From STC-74 sp043756665 (GTDB lineage: Bacteria; Patescibacteriota; Gracilibacteria; BD1-5; UBA2023): DNA of 6,895 nucleotides. Positions within the stretch are counted from its first letter, which is position 1, and each line of letters begins with the position of its first letter. The stretch is taken from positions 1 through 6,895 of the forward strand of contig JAYUQR010000147.1 of NCBI GenBank assembly GCA_043756665.1, given 5' to 3'. The notes beneath the pieces are model-generated. The model was not told where the DNA came from. It did no database searches and saw only the letters and a list, made by a program, of their open reading frames with translations. This document shows, in pieces, positions 1 to 6,322 of the stretch. A program made the translations under genes and the position numbers.

Positions 1-11
1 TCTGGTACAAA

Positions 12-33
12 AAGAGTGCCTAACGGCACTCTT
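12..33 (-). terminator. Strong hairpin, possible intrinsic terminator on the minus strand
   Basis: A perfect 9-bp stem (AAGAGTGCC with GGCACTCTT) encloses a 4-nt loop. A second 5-bp outer pairing, TCTGG at 1-5 with CCAGA at 34-38, flanks it and leaves TACAAA unpaired on one side. Read on the minus strand the stem runs into a short T-run (CTCTTTTTG), the form of an intrinsic terminator. On the plus strand only two Ts follow. No minus-strand gene is visible just upstream (34-152), so the transcript it would end is unknown. It could instead belong to a structured RNA or a plus-strand gene left of the window. The hairpin is certain; the terminator role is inferred. Confidence 0.5.
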
Positions 34-152
34 CCAGAACCAATCAGTGTATTCCATTTCTCTAGAAATGTGAAACAATGTTGTTGGACATGACATATAT
101 CCGTAAGTTAGTAAGACTATATCATTTAGAATAAAACATCACCTTTCTTTTT
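34..152. other. Upstream non-coding stretch with no recognisable gene
   Basis: I see no open frame, tRNA or known RNA here on either strand, with TGA read as Gly or as stop. It is A/T-rich and probably carries the promoter of the 94-residue gene. A weak candidate is ATGACA at 90-95 and TAAGAC at 112-117, 16 nt apart, but neither box is good enough to call as a separate feature. Confidence 0.4.
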
Positions 153-437
153 ATGGACAAAATCACAGTAAGAAACATTCTGCAAGATGCCCTCGTATAC
201 ATACGTAAATATGCACTATCAGATAACGCAGTCGAGTATATACAAGAAATAAATAGCCTCGCTGATATGGTTCATAATGCCCCAACACTTTTACTGGATT
301 GGGATGATCTCAAGAAAAATGAACCTAAAAAGCTTGTTTTTCTTATTCAATCATTTCAGAGTAATATTGATGTATTTACTCAAAAATTTCCTCATTCAAT
401 CCTTTCAAAGTCTCTCCTTAAAAATATCTATAATTAA
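153..437 (+). CDS. Hypothetical protein, 94 aa, no glycine
   Basis: I do not recognise this protein. It is an open frame of 94 residues starting at ATG and ending in TAA, with no Shine-Dalgarno before the start. It looks soluble and mostly helical: there is no signal peptide or membrane segment, a mixed-charge N-terminal half, and a hydrophobic stretch near residues 62-68. It has no glycine at all, so it is the one gene whose reading does not depend on the UGA reassignment. Its codons are more A/T-rich than those of the genes downstream, which favour CTC, CGA and TCG. This could mean a recent origin, transfer or weak selection. It lies 54 nt before the MazG-like gene on the same strand. A spurious frame cannot be excluded. 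Confidence 0.55.
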   Translation: MDKITVRNILQDALVYIRKYALSDNAVEYIQEINSLADMVHNAPTLLLDWDDLKKNEPKKLVFLIQSFQSNIDVFTQKFPHSILSKSLLKNIYN

Positions 438-491
438 TTCACCTAATATGACGAAAAAATTGAAATGCCACATAAACCCCAAAACTCAATA

Positions 492-887
492 ATGCTCTCT
501 ATCATCCAAAAAATCATCATTCTCGCAGAAGCACGAATCCCAGAGCTCATGAAAAACGGAGACTCTGGATATAGTGAATTCTATAAGGGAAGTGAGACAT
601 TTGTCAGGTGAATCGAGAGTGAGATCGAAGAGATGATACAGGAAATCAATTCATGAAATCAAGTTTTTCTCGAAGATGAGCTCGGAGATATATTCTGGGA
701 CTATATCTGTCTCCTCGAGAATCTCGAACAGGAAGGGAAAATCAGCTCAAAAGAAAAGGTATTCGAACGGTGCTGGACGAAGTTCTCTGAGCGACTTAAT
801 AGCGATGGATCGAATAATGGAGATTGGAAAGAAGTGAAGAAGACGCAGAAAGAGCGACTCGAGACGGAATCTAATTCTAACTATTAA
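492..887 (+). CDS. MazG-like nucleotide pyrophosphohydrolase
   Basis: The 131-residue protein is readable only with UGA as Gly (residues 40 and 55). It resembles the all-alpha NTP pyrophosphohydrolase (MazG/dUTPase-like) superfamily, which hydrolyses NTPs or dNTPs to NMP plus pyrophosphate and cleans the nucleotide pool. The metal-binding pattern EXXE then EXXD is visible: E44 and E47 in the helix around residues 42-51, then E63 and D66 in the E-D-E-L-G-D segment, 15 residues after E47. A conserved helix follows (LENLEQEGKI, then VFERCWTKF, residues 75-98). The length fits a single-domain MazG-like enzyme. The last 30 or so residues are polar and probably disordered. The start at 492 lacks a ribosome-binding site. 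An in-frame ATG at 465 would add 9 residues and is a real alternative. The substrate cannot be told from sequence. Confidence 0.8.
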
Positions 888-893
888 AATCAA

Positions 894-1505
894 ATGATTC
901 ATATTGAATATGCCCACATCACACCGAATCTGAAGCCAGATGATGTCATTGTATCAGTGAATTCCTCGAAAGAATTGATTACCTACTTTGCTGGCAAGGA
1001 CAGTATTTCACTCTGAGTACTCGTGGATGATCTCTATGACACATCGATCAATGCATGAACTGTAAATTCCTGGATTGATGAACTCGAAATCAAACCAGAT
1101 AATGTCTATTCTGAAAAATCATTCTCTACAATCGCCGAGAAGATCCTGAAGAAAATCGACATGAAAAATGCTTCATTTCGTGAGAACTCGAAAGGCATTT
1201 GGCTCCAAGTCAGTACGAAGAGGTACGCATCTGAAATGGAATTCATACTCTGTAGATACCTCCCGAGTGGTATAGAGTACTCGTGTCCTATACTAGCTGC
1301 TGCGACCTATCTCTGGAGGCTTGGGTATTTTCCTGAAGAAGAAATATTTTTCTATAGCGGAAATTTCGGAGAAAAAGCTGATCGTATCGTGAATTTTCTT
1401 GATCCATATTTTCTCGATGTCGAGTCTCAGATCAGAAAAATCATAGAGCTTACCTATCCAGATGCGCTCGATAAAATTACTTGGATATTTCATAATCAGA
1501 AATAG
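894..1505 (+). CDS. Hypothetical protein, 203 aa
   Basis: I do not recognise the family. The 203-residue frame needs two in-frame TGA codons read as Gly (residues 41 and 55) and ends in TAG. Under the standard code only the C-terminal 114 residues would be called, from the ATG at 1161. There is no signal peptide. The protein looks soluble and mixed alpha/beta, with an acidic N-terminal half and a moderately hydrophobic middle (PILAAATYLWRLGYF, residues 132-146) that could be a buried helix. It starts 6 nt after the MazG-like gene and ends 1 nt before the cutA start, so co-transcription is likely. Its gene order beside mazG and cutA is the only clue to its role, and I would not assign a function from it. 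Confidence 0.8.
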
Positions 1506-1506
1506 T

Positions 1507-1816
1507 ATGCACTTCACCCTCCTCTACGTCACTCACCCATCGAAGCCTGAAGCGATCAGAGTAACCACTGAACTTCTCAATCAACAACTTATCGTATGTG
1601 CTAACTTCTTTCCTATTGAGAGCATGTACTGGTAGGAAGGGAGGCTCACTAAGGATGATGAGATCCTCACAATATACAAGACTCAATCAGAAAATGTAGG
1701 AAGAGTACAGAAAAAGATCGAAGAGCTTCACAAATATGAAGTTCCGTGTATCATACGATTCGCAGAAGTATCTGCGAATGAATCCTATTGAAAAATGGAT
1801 ACAGAATAATTCATAA
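1507..1816 (+). pseudogene. cutA: cutA (divalent-cation tolerance protein CutA1), broken by an amber codon and a frameshift
   Basis: The reading is clearly CutA: residues 1-42 start as a ferredoxin-like fold and lead into IESMYW. After the block comes EGRLTKDDEILTIYKT (44-59), then IEELHKYEVP (71-80). CutA proteins are small cytosolic trimers linked to copper and divalent-metal tolerance. Two lesions are visible. Codon 43 (1633-1635) is TAG where the family has the conserved Trp of Y-W-E-G; TGG to TAG is one base change. Near the end an A5 run (1791-1795) shifts the frame: as written it ends KMDTE at 1809, whereas one fewer A gives the expected Y-G-K-W-I-Q-N-N-S and a stop at 1814-1816. UGA at residue 95 is Gly. 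TAG ends other genes here, so it is a true stop. Decay, or two sequencing or assembly errors, are both possible. Confidence 0.85.
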
Positions 1817-1845
1817 TTATCAATTTAGTACTAATCATCATATAT

Positions 1846-2250
1846 ATGCTAGCCTATATCCTCTCCTACATCTCGGGAATCCTCACGCTCCTCATACTCG
1901 ATGGCATCATGATCTGGTATGTGATCCTTCCGACATTTAAGAAGTATATCCCAACGTATCTCAATACTGATATGAACTATATCGCGGCGATAGCGTTCTA
2001 CCTCCTCTATATACTCGTACTCTTCGTCCTCGTAGTGCTTCCATGAGTAGAATCTAAACTCTCACTTACCGAAATCCTCACGAAATCAGCACTCTTCGGG
2101 TTCTGAGCCTATATGACCTATGAGCTCACTTCGATGAGTGTGATGAAGGGGTGGAGTTGGAATATGGTTGCGATCGATACAATATGGGGAACTATACTCA
2201 CGATGATCATCGGAGGAGTGATGTTCTCGGTTTATAAGTATTTCGTCTAA
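1846..2250 (+). CDS. DUF2177 family membrane protein
   Basis: The 134-residue integral membrane protein is readable only with TGA as Gly at residues 67 and 87. It has about four hydrophobic segments: 3-27, 45-66, 78-93 and 107-128. It matches the DUF2177 pattern from memory: an early L-D-G-I-M-I-W segment, then F-Y-L-L-Y-I near 51-56 and V-L-P at 64-66. The signature C-terminal half follows, with G-A-Y-M-T-Y-E-L-T-S (87-96), K-G-W-S-W (101-105) and D-T-I-W-G (111-115). The recoded Gly87 sits at the conserved glycine before Y-x-T-Y-x-L-T. The family function is unknown. A standard-code caller would stop at 2046 and lose half the protein. The stop overlaps the lspA start (TAATG), which suggests translational coupling. 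Confidence 0.85.
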
Positions 2251-2843
2251 TGAAACGGGTTTTCTTTCTTATCATCACATTATGTATCTGTGTTGCCATC
2301 GATATGGGATCGAAGCATTTTATCGTGAATGATTTTTCTTTCGAATACTGTAGTTATTGAGAATCTCAGGTAACAGAATCTCCTATCACATTTTTCACAG
2401 CAATCACTGACCTCTGAGCGTATGACATATGGTTCATGTGTGACACTCCTATGATGCGGCAAAAATATGGAGAAATATTGAACCATGGAATTCCATTACT
2501 TGGTGATTTTATCAGCATAAAACTCTCATACAATTCCTGAGTAGCATTTTCCCTTCCGATTCAGTGAATACTCCTTCAGTGCATCACCCTCATACTCATC
2601 ATCGGACTTCTCTATCAGTATATAACAGTAGAATATACAAAAAATAATAGATGAATAGATGCTGCATATGTCCTGATACTCGCATGAGCACTCTCACATG
2701 CCTATGAACGGATATTTTTTGGACATGTGATCGACTTTATCGCAGTGAAATACTTTGCCATTTTGAATATTGCGGATATATTTATCTCTGTTGGAGCTTT
2801 TTTCCTTATTCTTGCCTATGTCCGAAGTAGAAAATCAGAATAA
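2250..2843 (+). CDS. lspA: Lipoprotein signal peptidase II (LspA), with an N-terminal insertion
   Basis: LspA is the membrane aspartyl protease that removes signal peptides from prolipoproteins. The 197-residue frame uses TGA as Gly six times (37, 56, 97, 106, 135, 146). TM1 is about residues 3-18, followed by the family motif D18-x-G-S-K. The N-S-G-V-A-F-S box is at 95-101, TM2 about 106-122, TM3 about 138-149, and TM4 about 171-190. The catalytic pair is D162 in V-I-D-F-I and D176 in N-I-A-D-I-F-I. Two oddities stand out. The N-x-G-x-A-F box lies about 40 residues later than usual because of an insertion around residues 30-80 containing C34 and C64; this is why the protein exceeds the usual 150-170 residues. 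The G-N-x-x-D-R motif reads S-H-A-Y-E-R. The start overlaps the previous stop by one base. Confidence 0.93.
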
Positions 2844-3585
2844 TTTCTCGATCGAGGATTATCTCTCCCCACCAAAATACGATGCCACGGGTCTTGGAAT
2901 GGCATTTATCTCTGCATTCATCGTCTCTATTGTATCAGGTGTGATTATTATCTTAATTGCATGGATCTCGATGGGAAAATTCTCTCTCGAGAGTGGATTT
3001 TCTCCGATTCTCCTTGCGATGATTACTTTCTTTGGATTGACTCTCGGAAATATTCTCTATGCATACCTCTTGTCGAAGATTTTCCCTGATATCTATACTC
3101 GTGGACGAACGGCACTCTCACAAGTTGTAAGTATGTCCATCCTTCTCTATATATTCCTCGCCCCTGTCTATCTCGTCGTTTCGAATCTCTCCCTTGAGTC
3201 ATCTGTTGTTCTGATGGCATTTGCACTCCATGTTCTCCTCAATACGTTTTGCCTCCAGCTCATAATAGGGCTCACTGCACAGTATCGATATGCACTCCTC
3301 GTTCTCTATTCCTCAGTGATCAGTCTCCTCGTAACTATACTTCTGACGGCTTTTGCCTATACTTCACTCTCGAGTTCTTCGAATGCAATATTTCTCCTTC
3401 TCGGTCTCGTGATCGTGGCTCAGACTTCTGGTTCACTGATATCGAGCAGTGCCTACCTGGCATATAGGTACATATATACGACGACTGGATACGATCCTAT
3501 CGGTTCTGTGTTTGCCCGTATAGAACAAGAGGAAAAAACGCTCGAAGGCGAGACTGAGAAGTTCCTCACACAATTCCATAAATAA
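2818..3585 (+). CDS. Six-helix integral membrane protein of unknown function
   Basis: The 255-residue protein has a short acidic N-terminal tail (1-27) and about six membrane segments: 28-50, 62-86, 103-123, 130-152, 158-182 and 188-210. A charged cytoplasm-like tail of about 40 residues follows, rich in Glu and Lys and possibly helical. I do not recognise a family; the general look is of a Yip1-like or permease-like bundle, but no motif supports either. I chose ATG 2818 because the earlier in-frame ATG at 2770 adds 16 residues that merely shadow lspA. The chosen start overlaps lspA by 26 nt, which suggests coupling. All 14 glycines are GGN and none is UGA, unlike its neighbours. The stop is TAA, and the AMMECR1-domain gene starts 6 nt later. 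Confidence 0.85.
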   Translation: MSEVENQNNFSIEDYLSPPKYDATGLGMAFISAFIVSIVSGVIIILIAWISMGKFSLESGFSPILLAMITFFGLTLGNILYAYLLSKIFPDIYTRGRTALSQVVSMSILLYIFLAPVYLVVSNLSLESSVVLMAFALHVLLNTFCLQLIIGLTAQYRYALLVLYSSVISLLVTILLTAFAYTSLSSSSNAIFLLLGLVIVAQTSGSLISSSAYLAYRYIYTTTGYDPIGSVFARIEQEEKTLEGETEKFLTQFHK

Positions 3586-3591
3586 CATCCT

Positions 3592-4134
3592 ATGTATACC
3601 CTCGTTCGCAAAACACTCGAAATCTATCTGCGCGAAAAACGCATTCCCACTCTCTCAGATATCGATCCATCACTCCTCGAATATACGAAATCGAAAATGT
3701 CGGTTTTTGTCACACTCTACTATAGAGGAAAGGTGATCGCATCGAGCGGACGCATCCAGTGTAAAAAAGAAAATACACTCTATGAGTGTATCGATAATAC
3801 TCTCCTTTGCCTGAAGGATCCACGATTCACGACAGAGATACAAAATCTAGAAACAATCAATGATATACGTATCCGAGTCGATCGATTTACTTCAGCGAAT
3901 CGACGTGTTCTCAAATCTGTTCAGGAAATCGATACGCGGGATGAGGGTATCATATTCCTCTCTCAAAATCTCGGAAAACTCTCGATTATCCTGCCACACA
4001 TGCTTCATCTGGATTCTGCACCAGAGAATTTCTATGTTCTTGCCTGTCAAAAGGCTCGTGTCGATCCTGCGAAGCTCACAGCTTCTGACTCGGTCCTCTA
4101 TGGGATAAAAACAGAAAGCGAATCTGATTTTTAG
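3592..4134 (+). CDS. Divergent AMMECR1-domain protein
   Basis: The 180-residue soluble protein matches the AMMECR1 layout from start to end. V-F-V-T-L-Y-Y-R-G-K (38-47) corresponds to the family strand V-F-V-T-L. L-K-D-P-R-F (74-79) matches the very conserved D-P-R-F. I-R-I-R-V-D (92-97) is the I-x-V-x-V strand. E-G-I-I-F (118-122) and L-S-I-I-L-P (130-135) match the G-x-x-L-L-L-P region, and A-C-Q-K-A-R (151-156) matches the conserved C-x-K-A. The hallmark hexapeptide L-R-G-C-I-G is missing: V-I-A-S-S-G-R-I (48-55) stands in its place. Length is normal for the family. The biochemical function is unknown; in some organisms AMMECR1 proteins occur beside Memo-like and radical-SAM proteins, none of which is seen here. 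It uses no UGA codon. It ends in TAG, 6 nt from the convergent nth stop. Confidence 0.75.
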   Translation: MYTLVRKTLEIYLREKRIPTLSDIDPSLLEYTKSKMSVFVTLYYRGKVIASSGRIQCKKENTLYECIDNTLLCLKDPRFTTEIQNLETINDIRIRVDRFTSANRRVLKSVQEIDTRDEGIIFLSQNLGKLSIILPHMLHLDSAPENFYVLACQKARVDPAKLTASDSVLYGIKTESESDF

Positions 4135-4140
4135 AAATAT

Positions 4141-4800
4141 CTATTTGAGTTTCTCCTTCCGTGAAGAGCTATTTTTCTGATAATAGGCACACCACTTTTT
4201 GAGCGTACAGCTTTCGCATTTTGGCTTGCGTGCAGTACAGGTATAGCGTCAGAAGAGTACACATGGATGATGAAAGGATCTTTTTTGTTTTAGAGTGAAT
4301 ATCGTGTCTATCTCTCTATCCGTTTGCTCAGGTGTTTTCGTCTCTACGATACCGATACGGTTCATGACGCGGTGGATATGGGTATCGACACCGATATAGG
4401 GCATATCATAGAGCACTGAGAGGACGACTTTCGCTGTCTTGATCCCGATACCAGGGAATGTCTGGAGGAGTGTGAGGTCATTCGGAATCCTTCCCTCATA
4501 TTCTTCTGCGAGTCGTATCCCCGTGGCGAAAATATATCGAGATTTATTTCGGAAAAAGTTCACATATTTGAAATATCATTCGAGTTCATCGACCGAGAGG
4601 GTGAATATATCTTTTGCTTCGCGAACCTTCGCGAAAAACGGAGGAGTGATCCTATTGACCTGCTTATCTGTCGTCTGCGCTGAGAGTATCACAGCTGTGA
4701 GAAGCTGGAATGGAGTCTCGAAGTCGAGCTCGATTTTCTTCCCTCAATAGAGTGAAATAATTTCACGAATGATATGATTGAGTCTATAATGGGAAATCAT
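4141..4800 (-). CDS. nth: Endonuclease III (DNA glycosylase/AP lyase)
   Basis: This base-excision repair enzyme removes oxidised pyrimidines and cleaves the abasic strand. The 219-residue frame needs UGA as Gly at 19, 75 and 184. Visible marks in order: I-L-S-A-Q-T-T-D (38-45), the helix-hairpin-helix F-P-G-I-G-I-K-T-A (115-123) with catalytic Lys121, V-D-T-H-I-H-R-V (138-145) with catalytic Asp139, then H-H-P-C-V-L-F-G-R-Y-T-C. The C-terminus carries a complete 4Fe-4S cluster pattern C188-x6-C195-x2-C198-x5-C204. Gly184, encoded by TGA, is the conserved glycine of G-R-Y-T-C; the standard code would cut the protein there and lose the whole cluster. Length is close to that of E. coli Nth. The start lies 4 nt after the ftsQ stop, so it is probably the last gene of the rbfA-ftsQ-nth unit. 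Confidence 0.96.
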
Positions 4801-4804
4801 ATTA

Positions 4805-5863
4805 TTATTGATAATTTTCTCAATAGATAAGATGGAGGTTATTCGAACATATTTCTTTCGCTCTACAGATGAATAATTTCCCAGGAATTCGAACATCGAC
4901 ATAACTGAGTCCATCAGCATCAAGGATACTTCAGTTTTTTAGAATATAAGCCTTAAGTGTGAGAAGTTGATTCTTGAGATTTTTGTAGATATCTTCTTTC
5001 TTGGTATTATTGACCATAAAGTCCTGAAGCGCAAATAAGATTCTTCAACCATTTTCGAGGGAGAGATGTACTTCATTTTCTTCCGTGAGGTATCGGATCT
5101 TTCAGAGCTTTATATATGGCCATTGTTGTTTAAATATATCGATAATTTTACTTATTGCCGATACCTTCATATCAGGAAGTATGGTTTTATAGTCCAAGAG
5201 TTCATCCTCTCATATCTTGGTAATGATTTCCAGTGATTGGAGAGGCTCTATTTTTTCCTTTTGTATAGGAACGAGAACTCCATTTGTTGAGAGTCACCAG
5301 TAGATATTGTTCCGTCAGGTAATATTTACCTTATATATGAGGGGATATCACTCGATAATGATTTTGAGTCCATTTGGGTAGAGTCTATCGATACTGATTT
5401 TTTCGATATTATTTTGGTATTTTCTGAGACTGAGTGCGACAGCGGTTTGATCGAAAAGAAACAAGTTCTTTCAATATATATCCTCTATTGAACGATATGC
5501 GATATTGATATCGAGGCCATCACTTATTGATTCGATGATAACCTTTGATGGGGATATCTGAAAGTAGGGAGAAAATGTAAATATATAGACACAAAGCATG
5601 ATAAGTACCGCACCGATATATCCAAGCATACGATGATCATCCATGAAGAATTGTGTTTTCTTCATGATCTTTTCCTGGAAAAAATTGGTAAAAGGCTGAA
5701 GTGCTCGTTTTTTCTCACGAAAAATTCCTCACCGCTTTGTCTGAATCTGAAGTCAAGAGTCACGAAAGAGGTATTTCTGTTGTTTTTCCTTCTTGATATC
5801 AGACTGGAATCCACGGTTTTTATAACGTTTTGAGAAGTTACGAATCCATCTGAGAAAGTCCAT
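4805..5863 (-). CDS. ftsQ: Cell division protein FtsQ/DivIB-like (POTRA domain)
   Basis: The 352-residue bitopic protein uses 11 UGA codons as Gly. It has a long basic cytoplasmic tail (1-78), one membrane helix (79-98), then a POTRA-like domain (about 102-177). The domain shows the usual I-S-x-S-K-V-I-I-E start, Y-G-K-N-L-F-L-F in the middle, and the R-L-Y-P-N-G-L-K-I-I-I-E-G-Y-P block that FtsQ shares as R-x-x-P-x-x-L-x-I-x-V-x-E-x-x-P. A beta-rich domain follows, ending in Y-V-D-V-R-I-P-G-K-L-F-I (321-332), as in FtsQ. FtsQ bridges early and late divisome proteins. I start it at 5863, in frame and overlapping the end of rbfA by 26 nt. ATG 5665 is possible and gives 286 residues with an 11-residue tail before the helix. 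The usual mur/ftsA/ftsZ neighbours are absent. No family search was run. Confidence 0.8.
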
Positions 5864-6200
5864 ATTTATGATCGAGGGTATTGATAAGTTCGAGGATATT
5901 CGTCTCTTTTCTTGCTTCTTTCATGAGCTTGAATCGGATATGGGGAATCTTCCTGAGGGAGAACTCTTTTGCTAGGTGGCGCTCTATATCATGAGCTGTT
6001 GGGGCAATGAAGTGAGGGAGTTCTTTTTCATTTGTCTGCGAGCCAATATAGATATCTCCATAGGAATAATCCTGACTCACTTCTACAGCATTCACAGAGA
6101 TGATACCGAATCCATGTGGCTGCATCTGTTCATAGAGGAGGATGGACTGGCTCGCATATCATCTGATGGCATCAGCTAGTCGTTTTTGTCGAAGGTTCAT
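5838..6200 (-). CDS. rbfA: Ribosome-binding factor A
   Basis: RbfA binds the 30S subunit and aids late 16S rRNA maturation. The 120-residue protein has the KH-like layout of the family: a helical N-terminus (R-Q-K-R-L-A-D-A-I-R, 4-13), then I-S-V-N-A-V-E-V-S-Q-D-Y-S-Y-G-D-I-Y-I-G (34-53) corresponding to the V-x-V-S-x-D-L-x-x-A-x-V-Y-V segment. H-D-I-E-R-H-L-A-K-E-F-S-L-R-K-I-P-H-I-R-F (70-90) matches the L-R-x-x-L-x-x-x-L-x-L-R-x-V-P-x-L-x-F block, and a final helix closes it. The start is ATG 6200, which requires UGA as Gly at residue 14. Standard-code calling would begin at Met26 and lose the first helix. No ribosome-binding site is visible; a 7-bp inverted repeat ends directly at the start codon. 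The 3' end overlaps ftsQ by 26 nt. Confidence 0.88.
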
Positions 6201-6251
6201 GATAGTTCAGTTATGAGAATTGATGGGGAAAGTTATCAGGAAGCAACTATC
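6201..6251 (-). promoter_or_regulatory. Inverted repeat directly before the rbfA start
   Basis: In the minus-strand leader, GATAGTT (6251-6245) can pair with AACTATC (6207-6201), and the second arm touches the ATG at 6200. A 7-bp stem with a 37-nt loop could hold the start region in structure. The pairing is seen; a regulatory role is inferred and the stem is short. Confidence 0.35.
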
Positions 6252-6261
6252 AGTTATGAGA
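6208..6261 (-). repeat. Two direct copies of an 11-bp element in the rbfA leader
   Basis: The sequence TCTCATAACTG (minus strand) occurs at 6251-6261 and again at 6208-6218, 43 nt apart. The first copy runs on into AACTGATAGTT, itself a small palindrome. Two identical 11-mers in a 122-nt spacer are more than expected by chance. They may be operator half-sites or a local duplication. Confidence 0.55.
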
Positions 6262-6289
6262 TTGGAATGCTCTTATTTTGCCTCAAGAC

Positions 6290-6317
6290 AGTATAGAATA
6301 AAATATGAAAAATGAAA
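6290..6317 (-). promoter_or_regulatory. Candidate promoter for rbfA-ftsQ-nth
   Basis: On the minus strand a good -10 box, TATACT (6295-6290), lies 16 nt after a poor -35 box, TTTCAT (6317-6312). It is within the spacer between the RluA-type gene and rbfA and would give a leader of roughly 80 nt containing the repeats. The -35 match is weak, so the call rests mainly on position. Confidence 0.3.
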
Positions 6318-6322
6318 GTCTT

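Noticed and set aside
18..24. GCCTAAC resembles the 5' core of an integron attC site (RYYYAAC).
   Set aside because: No matching GTTRRRY partner lies at a suitable distance on the same strand, and there is no integrase or cassette structure. The 7-mer is explained by the local hairpin.
1161..1505. A separate 114-residue gene starting at 1161.
   Set aside because: It is the C-terminal part of the 203-residue protein, which reads through upstream TGA codons as Gly in the same frame.
2770..2817. An earlier start for the six-helix membrane protein.
   Set aside because: The 16 extra residues lie wholly inside lspA in another frame and look like a shadow; ATG 2818 gives a normal polar N-terminus and a shorter overlap.
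4153..4175. Possible plus-strand terminator: CTC-c-TTC / GAA-GAG pairing followed by five Ts.
   Set aside because: The stem is only 3+3 bp with a bulge and lies within the nth coding sequence; too weak to call.
4439..4750. A 103-residue plus-strand open frame.
   Set aside because: It is antisense to nth, whose catalytic residues and Fe-S cysteines are all in place on the minus strand.
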